A stretch of 64,000 nucleotides of DNA, from NCBI GenBank assembly GCA_934247935.1, contig CAKQKE010000009.1, forward strand, positions 13,930-77,929. The letters are read 5' to 3'. Within the stretch, counting starts at the first letter, position 1. Every line of letters starts with the position of its first letter. The notes beneath the pieces are model-generated. The model saw nothing but the letters and a program-made list of their open reading frames with translations. It was not told where the DNA came from and did not search any database. Both the position numbers and the translations under genes were made by a program. Positions 19,254 through 28,100 of this stretch are shown here, piece by piece. This DNA is from an uncultured Clostridia bacterium (GTDB taxonomy: Bacteria > Bacillota > Clostridia > Christensenellales > Borkfalkiaceae).

Positions 19254-20417
19254 ATGAAAAGGGTGTTTATAATCGTGCTTGACAGTATGGGTGTAGGCGA
19301 AGCACCCGACGCTTATAAATGGCACGACGAGGGAAGCAATACCCTCGGGGCAATAAGAAAATCGCCGAAGTTTAATTGTCCCAATCTCAAAAAATTGGGA
19401 TTGTTTAATATCGAAGGGGTAGGCGGAGACGTCGACGCGCCGCTTGCAAGTTTTGCGAGAATGCAAGAAATGTCTATGGGTAAAGACACGACTATAGGTC
19501 ATTGGGAAATTGCGGGTATAATTTCCGAAAACCCGCTTCCTACTTATCCAAACGGATTCCCCGACGAAATAATCGAGGAGTTTGAAAAACAAACGGGCAG
19601 AAAAGTGCTGTGCAACAAGCCGTATTCCGGCACTGACGTAATAAGAGATTACGGTGAAGAACACATAAAAACCGGCGCGCTTATAGTATACACGTCGGCG
19701 GACAGCGTGTTTCAGATAGCGGCGCACGAAGGCGTTGTGCCCGTAAAAGAACTGTACCGCTATTGCGAAATAGCGAGAAAAATTTTGTGCGGAAAACACG
19801 GCGTCGGCAGAGTCATCGCAAGACCGTTTGCGGGAGAATATCCCTTTGTAAGGACGTCAAACAGGCACGATTTTTCGCTTATGCCGCCAAAAACGACAAT
19901 GCTCGATTTACTCAAGAAAAACGGCTATGACACAATATCTGTCGGCAAGATTTATGACATCTTTGCGGGAGACGGTGTGAGTGAAAGTAATCGCACGACG
20001 GGCAACGACAACGGTATGCAAGTGACTAAAGAAATGCAAAACAGAGACTTTAACGGCTTGTGTTTTGTAAATCTTGTGGACTTCGATATGAAGTACGGGC
20101 ACAGAAACGACGTTGACGGTTATGCCGCGGCAATGACTCAATTCGACGAGTTTTTGGGTGGATTTATAAAAGATATGAAAGACGACGACGCGCTTATCAT
20201 TACGGCAGACCACGGTTGCGACCCGTCTACGCCGTCTACCGATCACTCGAGAGAGTATACGCCCATGATAATTTACGGAAATGGTATAAAAAGCGGGGTT
20301 GATTTACACACGAGAAGTAGTTTTGCAGACATTTCCGCAACAGTACTCGACATGTTCGGAGTAAAACAAGAAGATACTTTCGGTAAAAGTTTTTATAACG
20401 AAGTAAAGAAAGCGTAA
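19254..20417 (+). CDS. deoB: Phosphopentomutase
   Basis: The 387-residue alkaline-phosphatase-superfamily enzyme has the metal-binding DSMGVGEAPDA near the N-terminus, KDTTIGHWE, NRTTGNDNG and TADHGCDPSTPSTDHSRE. It interconverts (deoxy)ribose 1- and 5-phosphate, linking the nucleoside phosphorylases to DeoC. AGGAGAATATA precedes the ATG; deoD ends 47 bp upstream, consistent with an operon. Confidence 0.95.
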   Translation: MKRVFIIVLDSMGVGEAPDAYKWHDEGSNTLGAIRKSPKFNCPNLKKLGLFNIEGVGGDVDAPLASFARMQEMSMGKDTTIGHWEIAGIISENPLPTYPNGFPDEIIEEFEKQTGRKVLCNKPYSGTDVIRDYGEEHIKTGALIVYTSADSVFQIAAHEGVVPVKELYRYCEIARKILCGKHGVGRVIARPFAGEYPFVRTSNRHDFSLMPPKTTMLDLLKKNGYDTISVGKIYDIFAGDGVSESNRTTGNDNGMQVTKEMQNRDFNGLCFVNLVDFDMKYGHRNDVDGYAAAMTQFDEFLGGFIKDMKDDDALIITADHGCDPSTPSTDHSREYTPMIIYGNGIKSGVDLHTRSSFADISATVLDMFGVKQEDTFGKSFYNEVKKA

Positions 20418-20621
20418 TTGTGCTTTTAAAAAGACTTGTCGATTTTTATGTAAAACATTAGTTTTGCGTAAAAATGCGCTTTAATTTATTAAATGCGCTT
20501 ATATAAAACGATAAATATTAAAATTAAATTTCGGGCGTGTTCATATATAAAAACCGATTTATTAAATTCATTCGGTTTTATAAAGGTAGGCTTGACAAGC
20601 CCGAAAAACGGGAAAATGATT

Positions 20622-21032
20622 ATGGAAAACGAAATTTATCAAAACTTAATGATTTCAGCCGAAGAGGCGAGAAACGGGGCGTATACCCCGTATTCTCACT
20701 TTAAAGTCGGGGCTGCGCTTTTGTGTAAAGACGGGAAAATCTACACGGGTTGCAATATAGAAAATGCCGCGTTTACGCCAACCGTATGCGCCGAAAGAGT
20801 CGCTTTTTTCAAGGCGGTGTCCGACGGAGAGAAAGATTTTGTCGCTATCGCCATTGTCGGCGGCAGGGAAAAAGATTCCGCTTCGTTTTGCGCGCCGTGC
20901 GGCGTTTGCAGACAAGTAATGGCTGAATTTGTAAACGAAAACTTTAAAATTCTGCTCGGCAACTCAACCGGGTTTAAGGCGTATGCTTTAAATGAATTGT
21001 TGCCGTTTGCCTTTACGGGTAAAGAAATTTAA
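20622..21032 (+). CDS. cdd: Cytidine deaminase
   Basis: The 136-residue zinc enzyme converts cytidine or deoxycytidine to uridine. NAAFTPTVCAERVA contains the Cys-Ala-Glu active-site motif and APCGVCRQVM the two further zinc cysteines. The reading frame is open much further upstream, but homology begins at ENEIYQNL. The ATG at 20622 (or 20616) is therefore the start; the ribosome binding site (CGGGAAAA) is weak. Confidence 0.92.
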   Translation: MENEIYQNLMISAEEARNGAYTPYSHFKVGAALLCKDGKIYTGCNIENAAFTPTVCAERVAFFKAVSDGEKDFVAIAIVGGREKDSASFCAPCGVCRQVMAEFVNENFKILLGNSTGFKAYALNELLPFAFTGKEI

Positions 21033-21048
21033 GGGGAATAATTTGCTT

Positions 21049-22350
21049 ATGAGAATGTATGATATAATAAAGAAAAAACGCGACGGACAAGAACTTTCCG
21101 CCGAAGAAATACGCTGGTTTGTAGACGGGTATTCAAAAGGCGATATTCCCGATTATCAGGCCGCCGCGCTTTGTATGGCTATATATTTTAAAGACATGAC
21201 TATACGCGAGACTACCGATTTGACTCTTGCGGTGAGAGATTCGGGCGAAAAACTCGATTTTTCGGCAGTAAACGGCATAAGGGTCGATAAGCACTCTACG
21301 GGCGGCGTCGGTGACAAAACGAGTTTCGTCGTTGCACCCATAGTTGCGTCACTCGGTATTAAAGTCGCAAAAATGAGCGGCAGAGGGCTTGGACACACGG
21401 GCGGAACGGTGGATAAACTCGAGTCTATCGACGGTTTTAAAACCACGCTTTTAGAAGAAGATTTTATAAAGCAGGTAAACGAAATCGGTATTGCGATAAT
21501 AGGACAAAGCAAACAACTCGCCCCTGCCGACAAAAAACTTTACGCTTTACGCGACGTGACGGCAACGGTTGACAGCATGCCTTTAATCGCGTCAAGTATT
21601 ATGGGTAAAAAACTTGCTGCCGACGACGATTGCATCGTGCTCGACGTAAAAACGGGCAGCGGTTCGTTTATGAAATCTATCGAAGACAGCAAAAAATTGG
21701 CATCCATAATGGTTGATATAGGCAAACGTTCGGGCAAAAAAATGACCGCGCTAATCACAGACATGGACAGACCGCTCGGCAATGCGATAGGTAATTCGCT
21801 CGAGGTAATCGAGGCGATAGAAACCCTTAAAGGAAACGGACCGAAAGATTTGTACGATTTAAGTATCGCGCTTTCGGCAAACATGCTTTATCTCGCCGGC
21901 AAAGGCGAATATTCAATGTGCGAAGAAATGGCAAAAATGTCAATTTCGGACGGAACGGCTCTCGCAAAACTGACAGAAATGGTAAAAGCGCAGGGCGGTA
22001 ACGGCGATTATATCGTAAATACCGACAACTTTAAAAAGGCCGGATACGCTTATTCGGTTTTGAGCGAAAACGCCGGCTATATTCAAAGCGTTAATGCCGA
22101 AGCGTACGGGCTTGCAAGTTTAAATCTCGGTGCGGGCAGAAGTAAAATCGAGGATAAAATAGACTATACCGCAGGTATTATTTTAAAGAAAAAAACGGGC
22201 GACTTCGTGCAAAAGGGAGAAGAAATCGCAACCCTTTACGCAAACGATAAAAAACTTTTTGAAAGGTCAAAAGAAATTATTTTAAACGCAACTAAAACCG
22301 GCGAAGAAAAACCGCAGCCGCGCCCGTTGATTTTTGCAACGATAAGATAA
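21049..22350 (+). CDS. pdp: Pyrimidine-nucleoside (thymidine) phosphorylase
   Basis: The 433-residue protein has DKHSTGGVGDKTSFVVAP and SGRGLGHTGGTVDKLE, the signature of the thymidine/pyrimidine phosphorylase family, plus the C-terminal beta-hairpin domain (AGIILKKKTGDFVQKGE). The product is a base plus (deoxy)ribose 1-phosphate for DeoB. Homology starts at MRMYDIIKKK (21049). A TTG at 21043 gives better spacing to AAGGGG and is an alternative start. It lies 16 bp after cdd. Confidence 0.93.
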   Translation: MRMYDIIKKKRDGQELSAEEIRWFVDGYSKGDIPDYQAAALCMAIYFKDMTIRETTDLTLAVRDSGEKLDFSAVNGIRVDKHSTGGVGDKTSFVVAPIVASLGIKVAKMSGRGLGHTGGTVDKLESIDGFKTTLLEEDFIKQVNEIGIAIIGQSKQLAPADKKLYALRDVTATVDSMPLIASSIMGKKLAADDDCIVLDVKTGSGSFMKSIEDSKKLASIMVDIGKRSGKKMTALITDMDRPLGNAIGNSLEVIEAIETLKGNGPKDLYDLSIALSANMLYLAGKGEYSMCEEMAKMSISDGTALAKLTEMVKAQGGNGDYIVNTDNFKKAGYAYSVLSENAGYIQSVNAEAYGLASLNLGAGRSKIEDKIDYTAGIILKKKTGDFVQKGEEIATLYANDKKLFERSKEIILNATKTGEEKPQPRPLIFATIR

Positions 22351-22390
22351 TGTTTATTTAAAACCGGCAACATTTTTTGTTAAAAATAAA

Positions 22391-22422
22391 AGCGCATACT
22401 TAAGTCTACGTATGCGCTTGCG
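22391..22422 (+). terminator. Hairpin after pdp
   Basis: AAGCGCATAC pairs with GTATGCGCTT across a loop of about 8 bases, followed by GCGTTTTG. It shares CATAC/GTATG with the dispersed palindrome family. Confidence 0.55.
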
Positions 22423-22600
22423 TTTTGTAATCAAGTAAGTTTTGACGGTGTGTTTTTACGGTTATAAAAAATGTCGCTTTTAAAAGCATGCTAAAACTTT
22501 TGCTTGACGTACGAAGTTTTTTCTTGCGAGATAAGATTTTTTATTTACTTATAGGCGAACTGAATTACAACAGATAAAATAAAAGGCAAAAGAGGAAATC

Positions 22601-23191
22601 ATGGCAAAACTCTATTTTAAATTCGGGGCGATGGGCTGTTCTAAGACGGCGCAAGCCCTTATCACGAAGTTCAATTACGAAGAGCGAAACATGAAGGTTA
22701 TGCTTGTCAAACCTTCAATTGATACGCGTGACGGCGTGGATATAGTCAAGTCGAGAATCGGTTTGTCTCAAACGGCGATTGCGGTCGGTAAAGAGATTGA
22801 TTTATACAAACTTTACGAGACTGCCTATTCCGATTGCGACGTAATTATAGTTGACGAGTGTCAGTTTCTGACACCCGAACAAGTAGACCAACTCGGGCAA
22901 ATCGTTATAGACAAAGACATACCCGTGTTATGTTTCGGTTTAAGCACCGATTTCACGACTCACTTGTTCCCCGGGAGTAAAAGGCTTTTTGAAATTGCCG
23001 AATCCATCAGCGAGATTAAATCGGTTTGTAAATGCGGAGCAAAGGCTACCGTAAACGCAAGGCTCGACGACGCGGGAAATATCGTCACAACCGGCGACCA
23101 GGTATGTATCGGCGGAAACGACAGGTACGTCGCCATGTGCAGAAGATGCTGGTTAAAACGCCAAAAAGAACAGCAAAGGAGAGACGTTTAA
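22601..23191 (+). CDS. tdk: Thymidine kinase
   Basis: The 196-residue type II thymidine kinase has a P-loop that reads GAMGCSKT (residues 9-16), with Ser where the second P-loop Gly normally stands. DECQF is the Mg-binding motif, and the zinc cysteines lie in SVCKCGAKA and MCRRCW. It phosphorylates thymidine for dTTP salvage. The stop is immediately followed by the udk ATG. Confidence 0.92.
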   Translation: MAKLYFKFGAMGCSKTAQALITKFNYEERNMKVMLVKPSIDTRDGVDIVKSRIGLSQTAIAVGKEIDLYKLYETAYSDCDVIIVDECQFLTPEQVDQLGQIVIDKDIPVLCFGLSTDFTTHLFPGSKRLFEIAESISEIKSVCKCGAKATVNARLDDAGNIVTTGDQVCIGGNDRYVAMCRRCWLKRQKEQQRRDV

Positions 23192-23806
23192 ATGGGCAGA
23201 GTGATTATCGGGGTGTGCGGCGGTACTGGCAGCGGAAAAACGACTTTATCTCAAAAAATTTACGACGCCTTTCAGGATAAAGCGATTCTCGTCGGTATGG
23301 ACAATTATTATAAAGACAACGAAGAGATGTGTTTAAGCGAAAGGGCGAAAGTAAATTACGACCACCCCGACGCATTCGATACCGACCTCTTGATAAAGCA
23401 GTTGACCGACCTTAAAAACGGGATTTCCGTCGATATGCCTTTATACGATTATTCTACCCATTCGAGAAAAAAAGAAACGCTGAGGCTCGACAGTAAAGAC
23501 ATAATAATAATCGAAGGTATTTTGCTTTTTGAAAACCTTAATCTCGTCAATTTACTCGATATAAAAATATTCGTCGATACCGATGCCGACGTAAGAATTT
23601 TGCGCAGAATAATGCGCGACGTAAAAGAAAGGGGCAGAACGCTCGATTCGGTCGTTATGCAATATCTTACAACCGTAAAACCCATGCACGAGCAGTTTAT
23701 CGAACCTTATAAAAGGCGCGCCGACATAATCGTGCCGGAGGGCGGGCACAACACCGTTGCGCTGGACGTGATAATCAGTTCTGTTTACAATAAACTCAAC
23801 AACTAA
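23192..23806 (+). CDS. udk: Uridine/cytidine kinase
   Basis: The 204-residue kinase has Walker A GGTGSGKT at residues 10-17, followed by MDNYYKD, YDHPDAFDTDLL and RRIMRDVKERGR, all typical of uridine kinase. It phosphorylates uridine and cytidine to UMP and CMP. It starts directly after the tdk stop, with AAAGGAGA inside the end of tdk. Confidence 0.95.
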   Translation: MGRVIIGVCGGTGSGKTTLSQKIYDAFQDKAILVGMDNYYKDNEEMCLSERAKVNYDHPDAFDTDLLIKQLTDLKNGISVDMPLYDYSTHSRKKETLRLDSKDIIIIEGILLFENLNLVNLLDIKIFVDTDADVRILRRIMRDVKERGRTLDSVVMQYLTTVKPMHEQFIEPYKRRADIIVPEGGHNTVALDVIISSVYNKLNN

Positions 23807-24368
23807 TTTAGGCGCGAACGCACCTTTTAGCGAAAATATTTTTAAAACGGTTTTTAGCGAAGTCGTTTTTAAAAGAGAAAAACAAAATCGCCATCTTTAA
23901 TTAAATTGTGTTTTGGTTTTATATTTTATCCGACAACCGTAAACACCGAGAGAATAACCGCAGCAAAGCGGCGTAGTTTCAGGTTTTGAGGAAATTAAAA
24001 TCACTTTTAAATTACTTTAAAAACGGCGAAATAAATTTTTTGGTTTTTTTAAAACCGTAATAAAAGGTTTTAAAATTTTTAAAACTCGTCAAAACACGGC
24101 GCAAAAACCTAAAAATAGCAGTTTTAATATATAAATGGCGATAAAAATAGTTGTTGCAGGTGAGAAAGTGTGAAATTTCAATAAAATACAATTATTTTTG
24201 CGTAAATCAAGATATAAACAAAAATAGTTGTAATATATCATTATAATTTAAAAAATGTCGATTATAATTGGTTTTATATATTAAAAAGTGTGAAAAATCG
24301 GCTAATTACAATAATTTTTGGCATTTAAAAAATTTTTCAAAAAAATTAAAAAATATATGTAAAAACGC

Positions 24369-24397
24369 TTTACAAATAAAAAATAAAGTGGTATTAT
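24369..24397 (+). promoter_or_regulatory. Promoter of a candidate small RNA
   Basis: TTTACA (24369-24374), 17 bp, TATTAT (24392-24397). From udk (23807) to here I see only AT-rich sequence without a supported gene. Confidence 0.5.
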
Positions 24398-24403
24398 ATC
24401 GTT

Positions 24404-24520
24404 GTAATCAGAGGGACGGAAGAAATGAATCTTCTCTCGGTTACTTAAAAGTGCTCATCATTTTCCCCCTTATCATATATTTTTAAAAGGCAGTGCGTAG
24501 TTTTTACGTACTGTCTTTTA
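24404..24520 (+). ncRNA. Candidate small RNA of about 115 nt
   Basis: A promoter and a strong terminator bracket this stretch. The terminator has a 15-bp stem (24485-24499 with 24505-24519) followed by T-runs. The 5' part can fold into a hairpin (GTAATC with GGTTAC, GAAGA with TCTTC). A purine-rich GAGGGA and a later TTTTCCCCC could pair. A 7-codon frame (24425-24448, MNLLSVT) follows GGACGGAAGAA and could be a leader peptide. I do not recognise an Rfam class. Confidence 0.45.
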
Positions 24521-24650
24521 ATTTTTTCTTTTACGCCTTTAAGCCGAGCGGCAATTAAGCCTTATCGTATCTTAAAGGTGTTTTTGATTTACGGCAAACT
24601 CTTACTTGTAATGTGTTTTTTATTTAAAACAAATTAGCAACAAAATACTC

Positions 24651-24816
24651 GGCCCCTTTGTGCAAAGGGGGCTGTCAGCAAGGCTGACTGAGGGATTGTC
24701 TGCTTTGAGTTATAAATCGGTTTATTTAAATGGAAATTGGCTTGTTTTATAAATATTTACTTTACAATCCTTCCGTCACGCATACCGCGTGCCACCCTCC
24801 TTTGCACAAGGAGGGC
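24651..24816. mobile_element. MITE-like inverted-repeat element, about 166 bp
   Basis: The left end GGCCCCTTTGTGCAAAGG and the right end CCTTTGCACAAGGAGGGC are imperfect inverted repeats that continue for about 49 bp on each side, each running inward to ATTGT / ACAAT. There is no internal gene. Related elements recur in gut Firmicutes genomes as far as I recall. It lies between the small RNA and the CRISPR locus. Confidence 0.65.
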
Positions 24817-25029
24817 TGAATTTATTCTTAAGAATAGATTAAAAATCATTTAAATTTTGTAAGTTTTATCTTATAAAACCTAAATCTCCTTTTATATGAC
24901 GATAAAAGCCCCCCGAAACAGTCGCAATAATGCGCGGATAAAAGCAGGTAAAACAGGTCTTGAATTAATCGGCAATATGTGTTATAATTATAAAGAGGAT
25001 TTAACAAATTCGCCAAATAAAGCGTAAAA

Positions 25030-25118
25030 GAAAAAACTCTTCCAAAAGGAAGAGCGGTTCGCCAATGCGAATAAGTGATCAGACAAAAGTTTTATTTGAA
25101 CTTGCCTTGTTATTTTGT
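25030..25118 (-). ncRNA. tracrRNA of the type II-A CRISPR system
   Basis: Read on the minus strand, the RNA begins near 25118. It contains TACAAAATAACAAGGC (16 nt perfectly complementary to the CRISPR repeat), then a bulge, then TTCAAAT pairing with the repeat's first bases, then AAAACTT as the nexus-side strand. A hairpin TTCGCATTGGCGAA (25058-25071) follows, and the terminator stem CTCTTCC/GGAAGAG (25037-25054) ends in TTTTTTC. It guides crRNA maturation with RNase III and loading of Cas9. Length about 89 nt, as in characterised II-A systems. Confidence 0.9.
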
Positions 25119-25124
25119 AGTCAT

Positions 25125-25153
25125 ATTATAACATACGGCAAAACAAAAGTCAA
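25125..25153 (-). promoter_or_regulatory. tracrRNA promoter, divergent to cas9
   Basis: On the minus strand TTGACT (25148-25153), 17 bp, TATAAT (25125-25130), placing the start near 25118. It lies between the cas9 start codon and the anti-repeat. A possible plus-strand cas9 promoter (TTGCCT at 25102, 16 bp, TATTAT) would overlap the anti-repeat and this -10; that part is weak. Confidence 0.85.
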
Positions 25154-25168
25154 TAGTAAGGAGGAAAA

Positions 25169-28100
25169 ATGGATAAATTTTATTTAGGAATGGACATAGG
25201 CACAAATTCGGTAGGTATGGCGTGTACCGACGAAGAATATTCTTTGCTGCGCGCAAACGGCAAAGATTGCTGGGCTGTGCGCTTGTTTGACGAAAGCGAA
25301 ACTGCCGTCAAAAGAAGAAACTTCAGGATGGCTCGCCGCCGCATTGTAAGAAGAAGAGAACGCATTAAATTTTTGCAGGGCGTGTTTGCTCCGTTTATCG
25401 CGGACGAAACGTTTTTTATGCGTTTAAACGACAGCCAGTATTATCCCGAGGACAAAAACGGACTTTTAAACGGGAATAAAAACAACTTGTTTGCCGACAA
25501 AGGTTATACGGATAAGGATTTTCATAAAGAATATCCCACCATTTTCCATTTAAGAAAGGCGTTGATGACACAGCCGACAGAGGACTTGCGGCTTTATTAT
25601 CTCGCAATTCATCACATTATAAAATATCGCGGACATTTCTTGTTCGAGGGCGGAATGGCTGATATCAGAGACATAACCAAACTCATTGAAAATTTAAACG
25701 CGGTGTGCGGCGACTTGTTCGACGAAGACGCGCCTAATTTCGACGTAAACAAATCTCACGAAGCGAAAGAAATTTTACTTACTTACGGTAAAGATAAACC
25801 GAAAAGACTTGAAAATTTGTTTGGTATCACTTCGCAAACGGGAAAAGAGATAATAAAGGGTATTTGCGGCTATACAATAAAGCCCGAAAAATTGTTTGCC
25901 GGCAATTATCAGGAAGAAAAATCGTTTTCATTCAAAGACCTCACGGACGAAACTTTCGAGGCGATGCGCCCCGCTTATGCGGACGATTTTTCGCTGCTTG
26001 AAAGCATAAGGGCGATATACAATTTCGTCACTTTTGAAAAATTGCTCGAGGGAAAAGAAGATATTTCTTCAGCAATGATCGACCTTTACGAAAAACACAA
26101 AGCCGATTTAAGACTTTTAAAAAATTTCGTGCTTAACAACGCCACGAGAGAAGAGTATAATTCGCTTTTCAAAGTTTTAGGAAAAGAAAATAATTATGCA
26201 AAATACGTTGGTTTTACCAAAAAGGGCGGGGATAAAAAGAAAATAACTCCCGCAAAATACGATGATTTTTTGGCATATCTTAAAAAGTTTATAAATTCGC
26301 TCACGCAAGTTAACGACGAAGAAACTAAAGAAAAAATACTATCCGAAATAGAAGCGAAGACGTTTTTGCCCAAAATTCTTCACGCCGACAACGGACTTTT
26401 TCCCCACCAGGTCAACGAAGACGAACTCAATAAAATTCTCACGAATATGGTAAAGATTCACCCCGAAACGGAGTGCATAAAAGACAAAATCAAAAAGATA
26501 TTTTTGTATAGAATACCTTATTTTGTCGGGCCGCTTGCGGGGGCTAACGGTTGGGCGGTGAGAAAAGCCGAGGGTAAAATTACGCCGTGGAATTTCGATG
26601 AAATTATAGATAAGGCGCAAAGCAACGAAAATTTCATGCGTCGAATGACGAATAAATGCAGTTATTTATACGGCGAAGACGTTTTGCCGAAAGCCTCGAT
26701 AATTTATCAGAAATACAACGTTTTAAACCAAATCAACAAATTAAAAATCAACGACGAACCCATAAGCGTGGCTTTAAAGCAAGATATATTCAACCAACTT
26801 TTCTTGACAAAGAAAAAAGTAACCGACAATGCGATTAAAGATTTGCTCGTTCGCCGCGGAATTATATCCGAAGAAGACAAAAAGACGATTATAATTTCGG
26901 GTAAAGACGGGCAGTTAAACGCAACGATGTCGTCATATCTTCAACTTAAAGATATTTTGGGCGATTTTGTAGACGAAGATATACAAAAAGAAGACAGCGT
27001 GTGCGAAAAAATAATTTTGTGGCACACCCTTAATACCGATAAAAACATAGTTGTCGATTTAATCGAGAGAAATTTCGGCAAAATACCGACAATCAAAGAT
27101 AATTTAAAGCAGTTAAAGGGGCTTGTGTTTAAAGATTTCGGCAGATTGTCGAAGAGATTTTTGACTGAAATGAAAGGTATCGACAAAACGACGGGCGAAT
27201 TTGTAAGCATTTTGGACGTTTTGTACGAGACCAACGAAAATTTAAATCAGATTTTGTTTGACGAAAGGTATAATTTCGGCGACGTGATTAAGGAAGAAAA
27301 CGGCGAAAAACAAAGCGAAATAAAATATGAAGACATAGAAAAATTATACGTTTCTCCCGCAGTGCGCCGCGGAATCTGGCAGTCGCTTAAAATGGCGGAC
27401 GAGTATATTCAAGCCATAGGCAAAACGCCAGATAAAATCTTTATCGAGGTGACGAGAGAAGATGGCGTAAAAGGCGACCTTGGCAGAAAATCGTCCCGTC
27501 AAAAACAACTTTCAGAAAAGTACAAGGCTATTGACAATATAGAACTACTTACCGAAAGTCTCAACAGCGAAAGCGATTTAAGGCTCAGACAAGAAAGGTT
27601 GTATTTATATTATCGTCAACTCGGCAAATGTATGTATTCGGGAGAGCAAATCGACCTTGACAGTTTAAATACGAACCAATACGACGTAGACCATATTTTA
27701 CCTCGTACGTACATAAAAGACGACAGTCTTGACAACAAAGTGCTTGTAAAAAGGTCGTGCAACGCAATAAAAACCGACCGTTATCCCATACCTGATGAAA
27801 TTTTGGGCAAAGACGTCAAAAAACATTGGGAATTGTTGCACAAAAAGGGGTTAATTTCCGATACGACTTACAATCGCCTTACAAGGACCAAACCGCTTGA
27901 CGAAGACGATTACAACGACTTTATCAACCGTCAAAAGACGATTACCGACCAAACCGCGAAAGCCGTTGCCGAACTGCTGAAACAAAAATATCCCGATACA
28001 AAAATTGTGTACAGCAAAGCCAAAAACGTATCGGATTTCAAGAGTAAGGTGGACTTAATCAAGTGCAGAGAGACAAACGACCTTCACCACGCAAAGGACG

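Noticed and set aside
22601..22660. Defective P-loop in thymidine kinase (Ser instead of Gly)
   Set aside because: I recall the GAMGCSKT form from other clostridial thymidine kinases, so it is probably a lineage variant rather than a defect.
24268..24486. A 72-codon frame over the candidate small RNA
   Set aside because: Lys/Asn-rich as expected from AT-rich DNA. It crosses the promoter and has no ribosome binding site.
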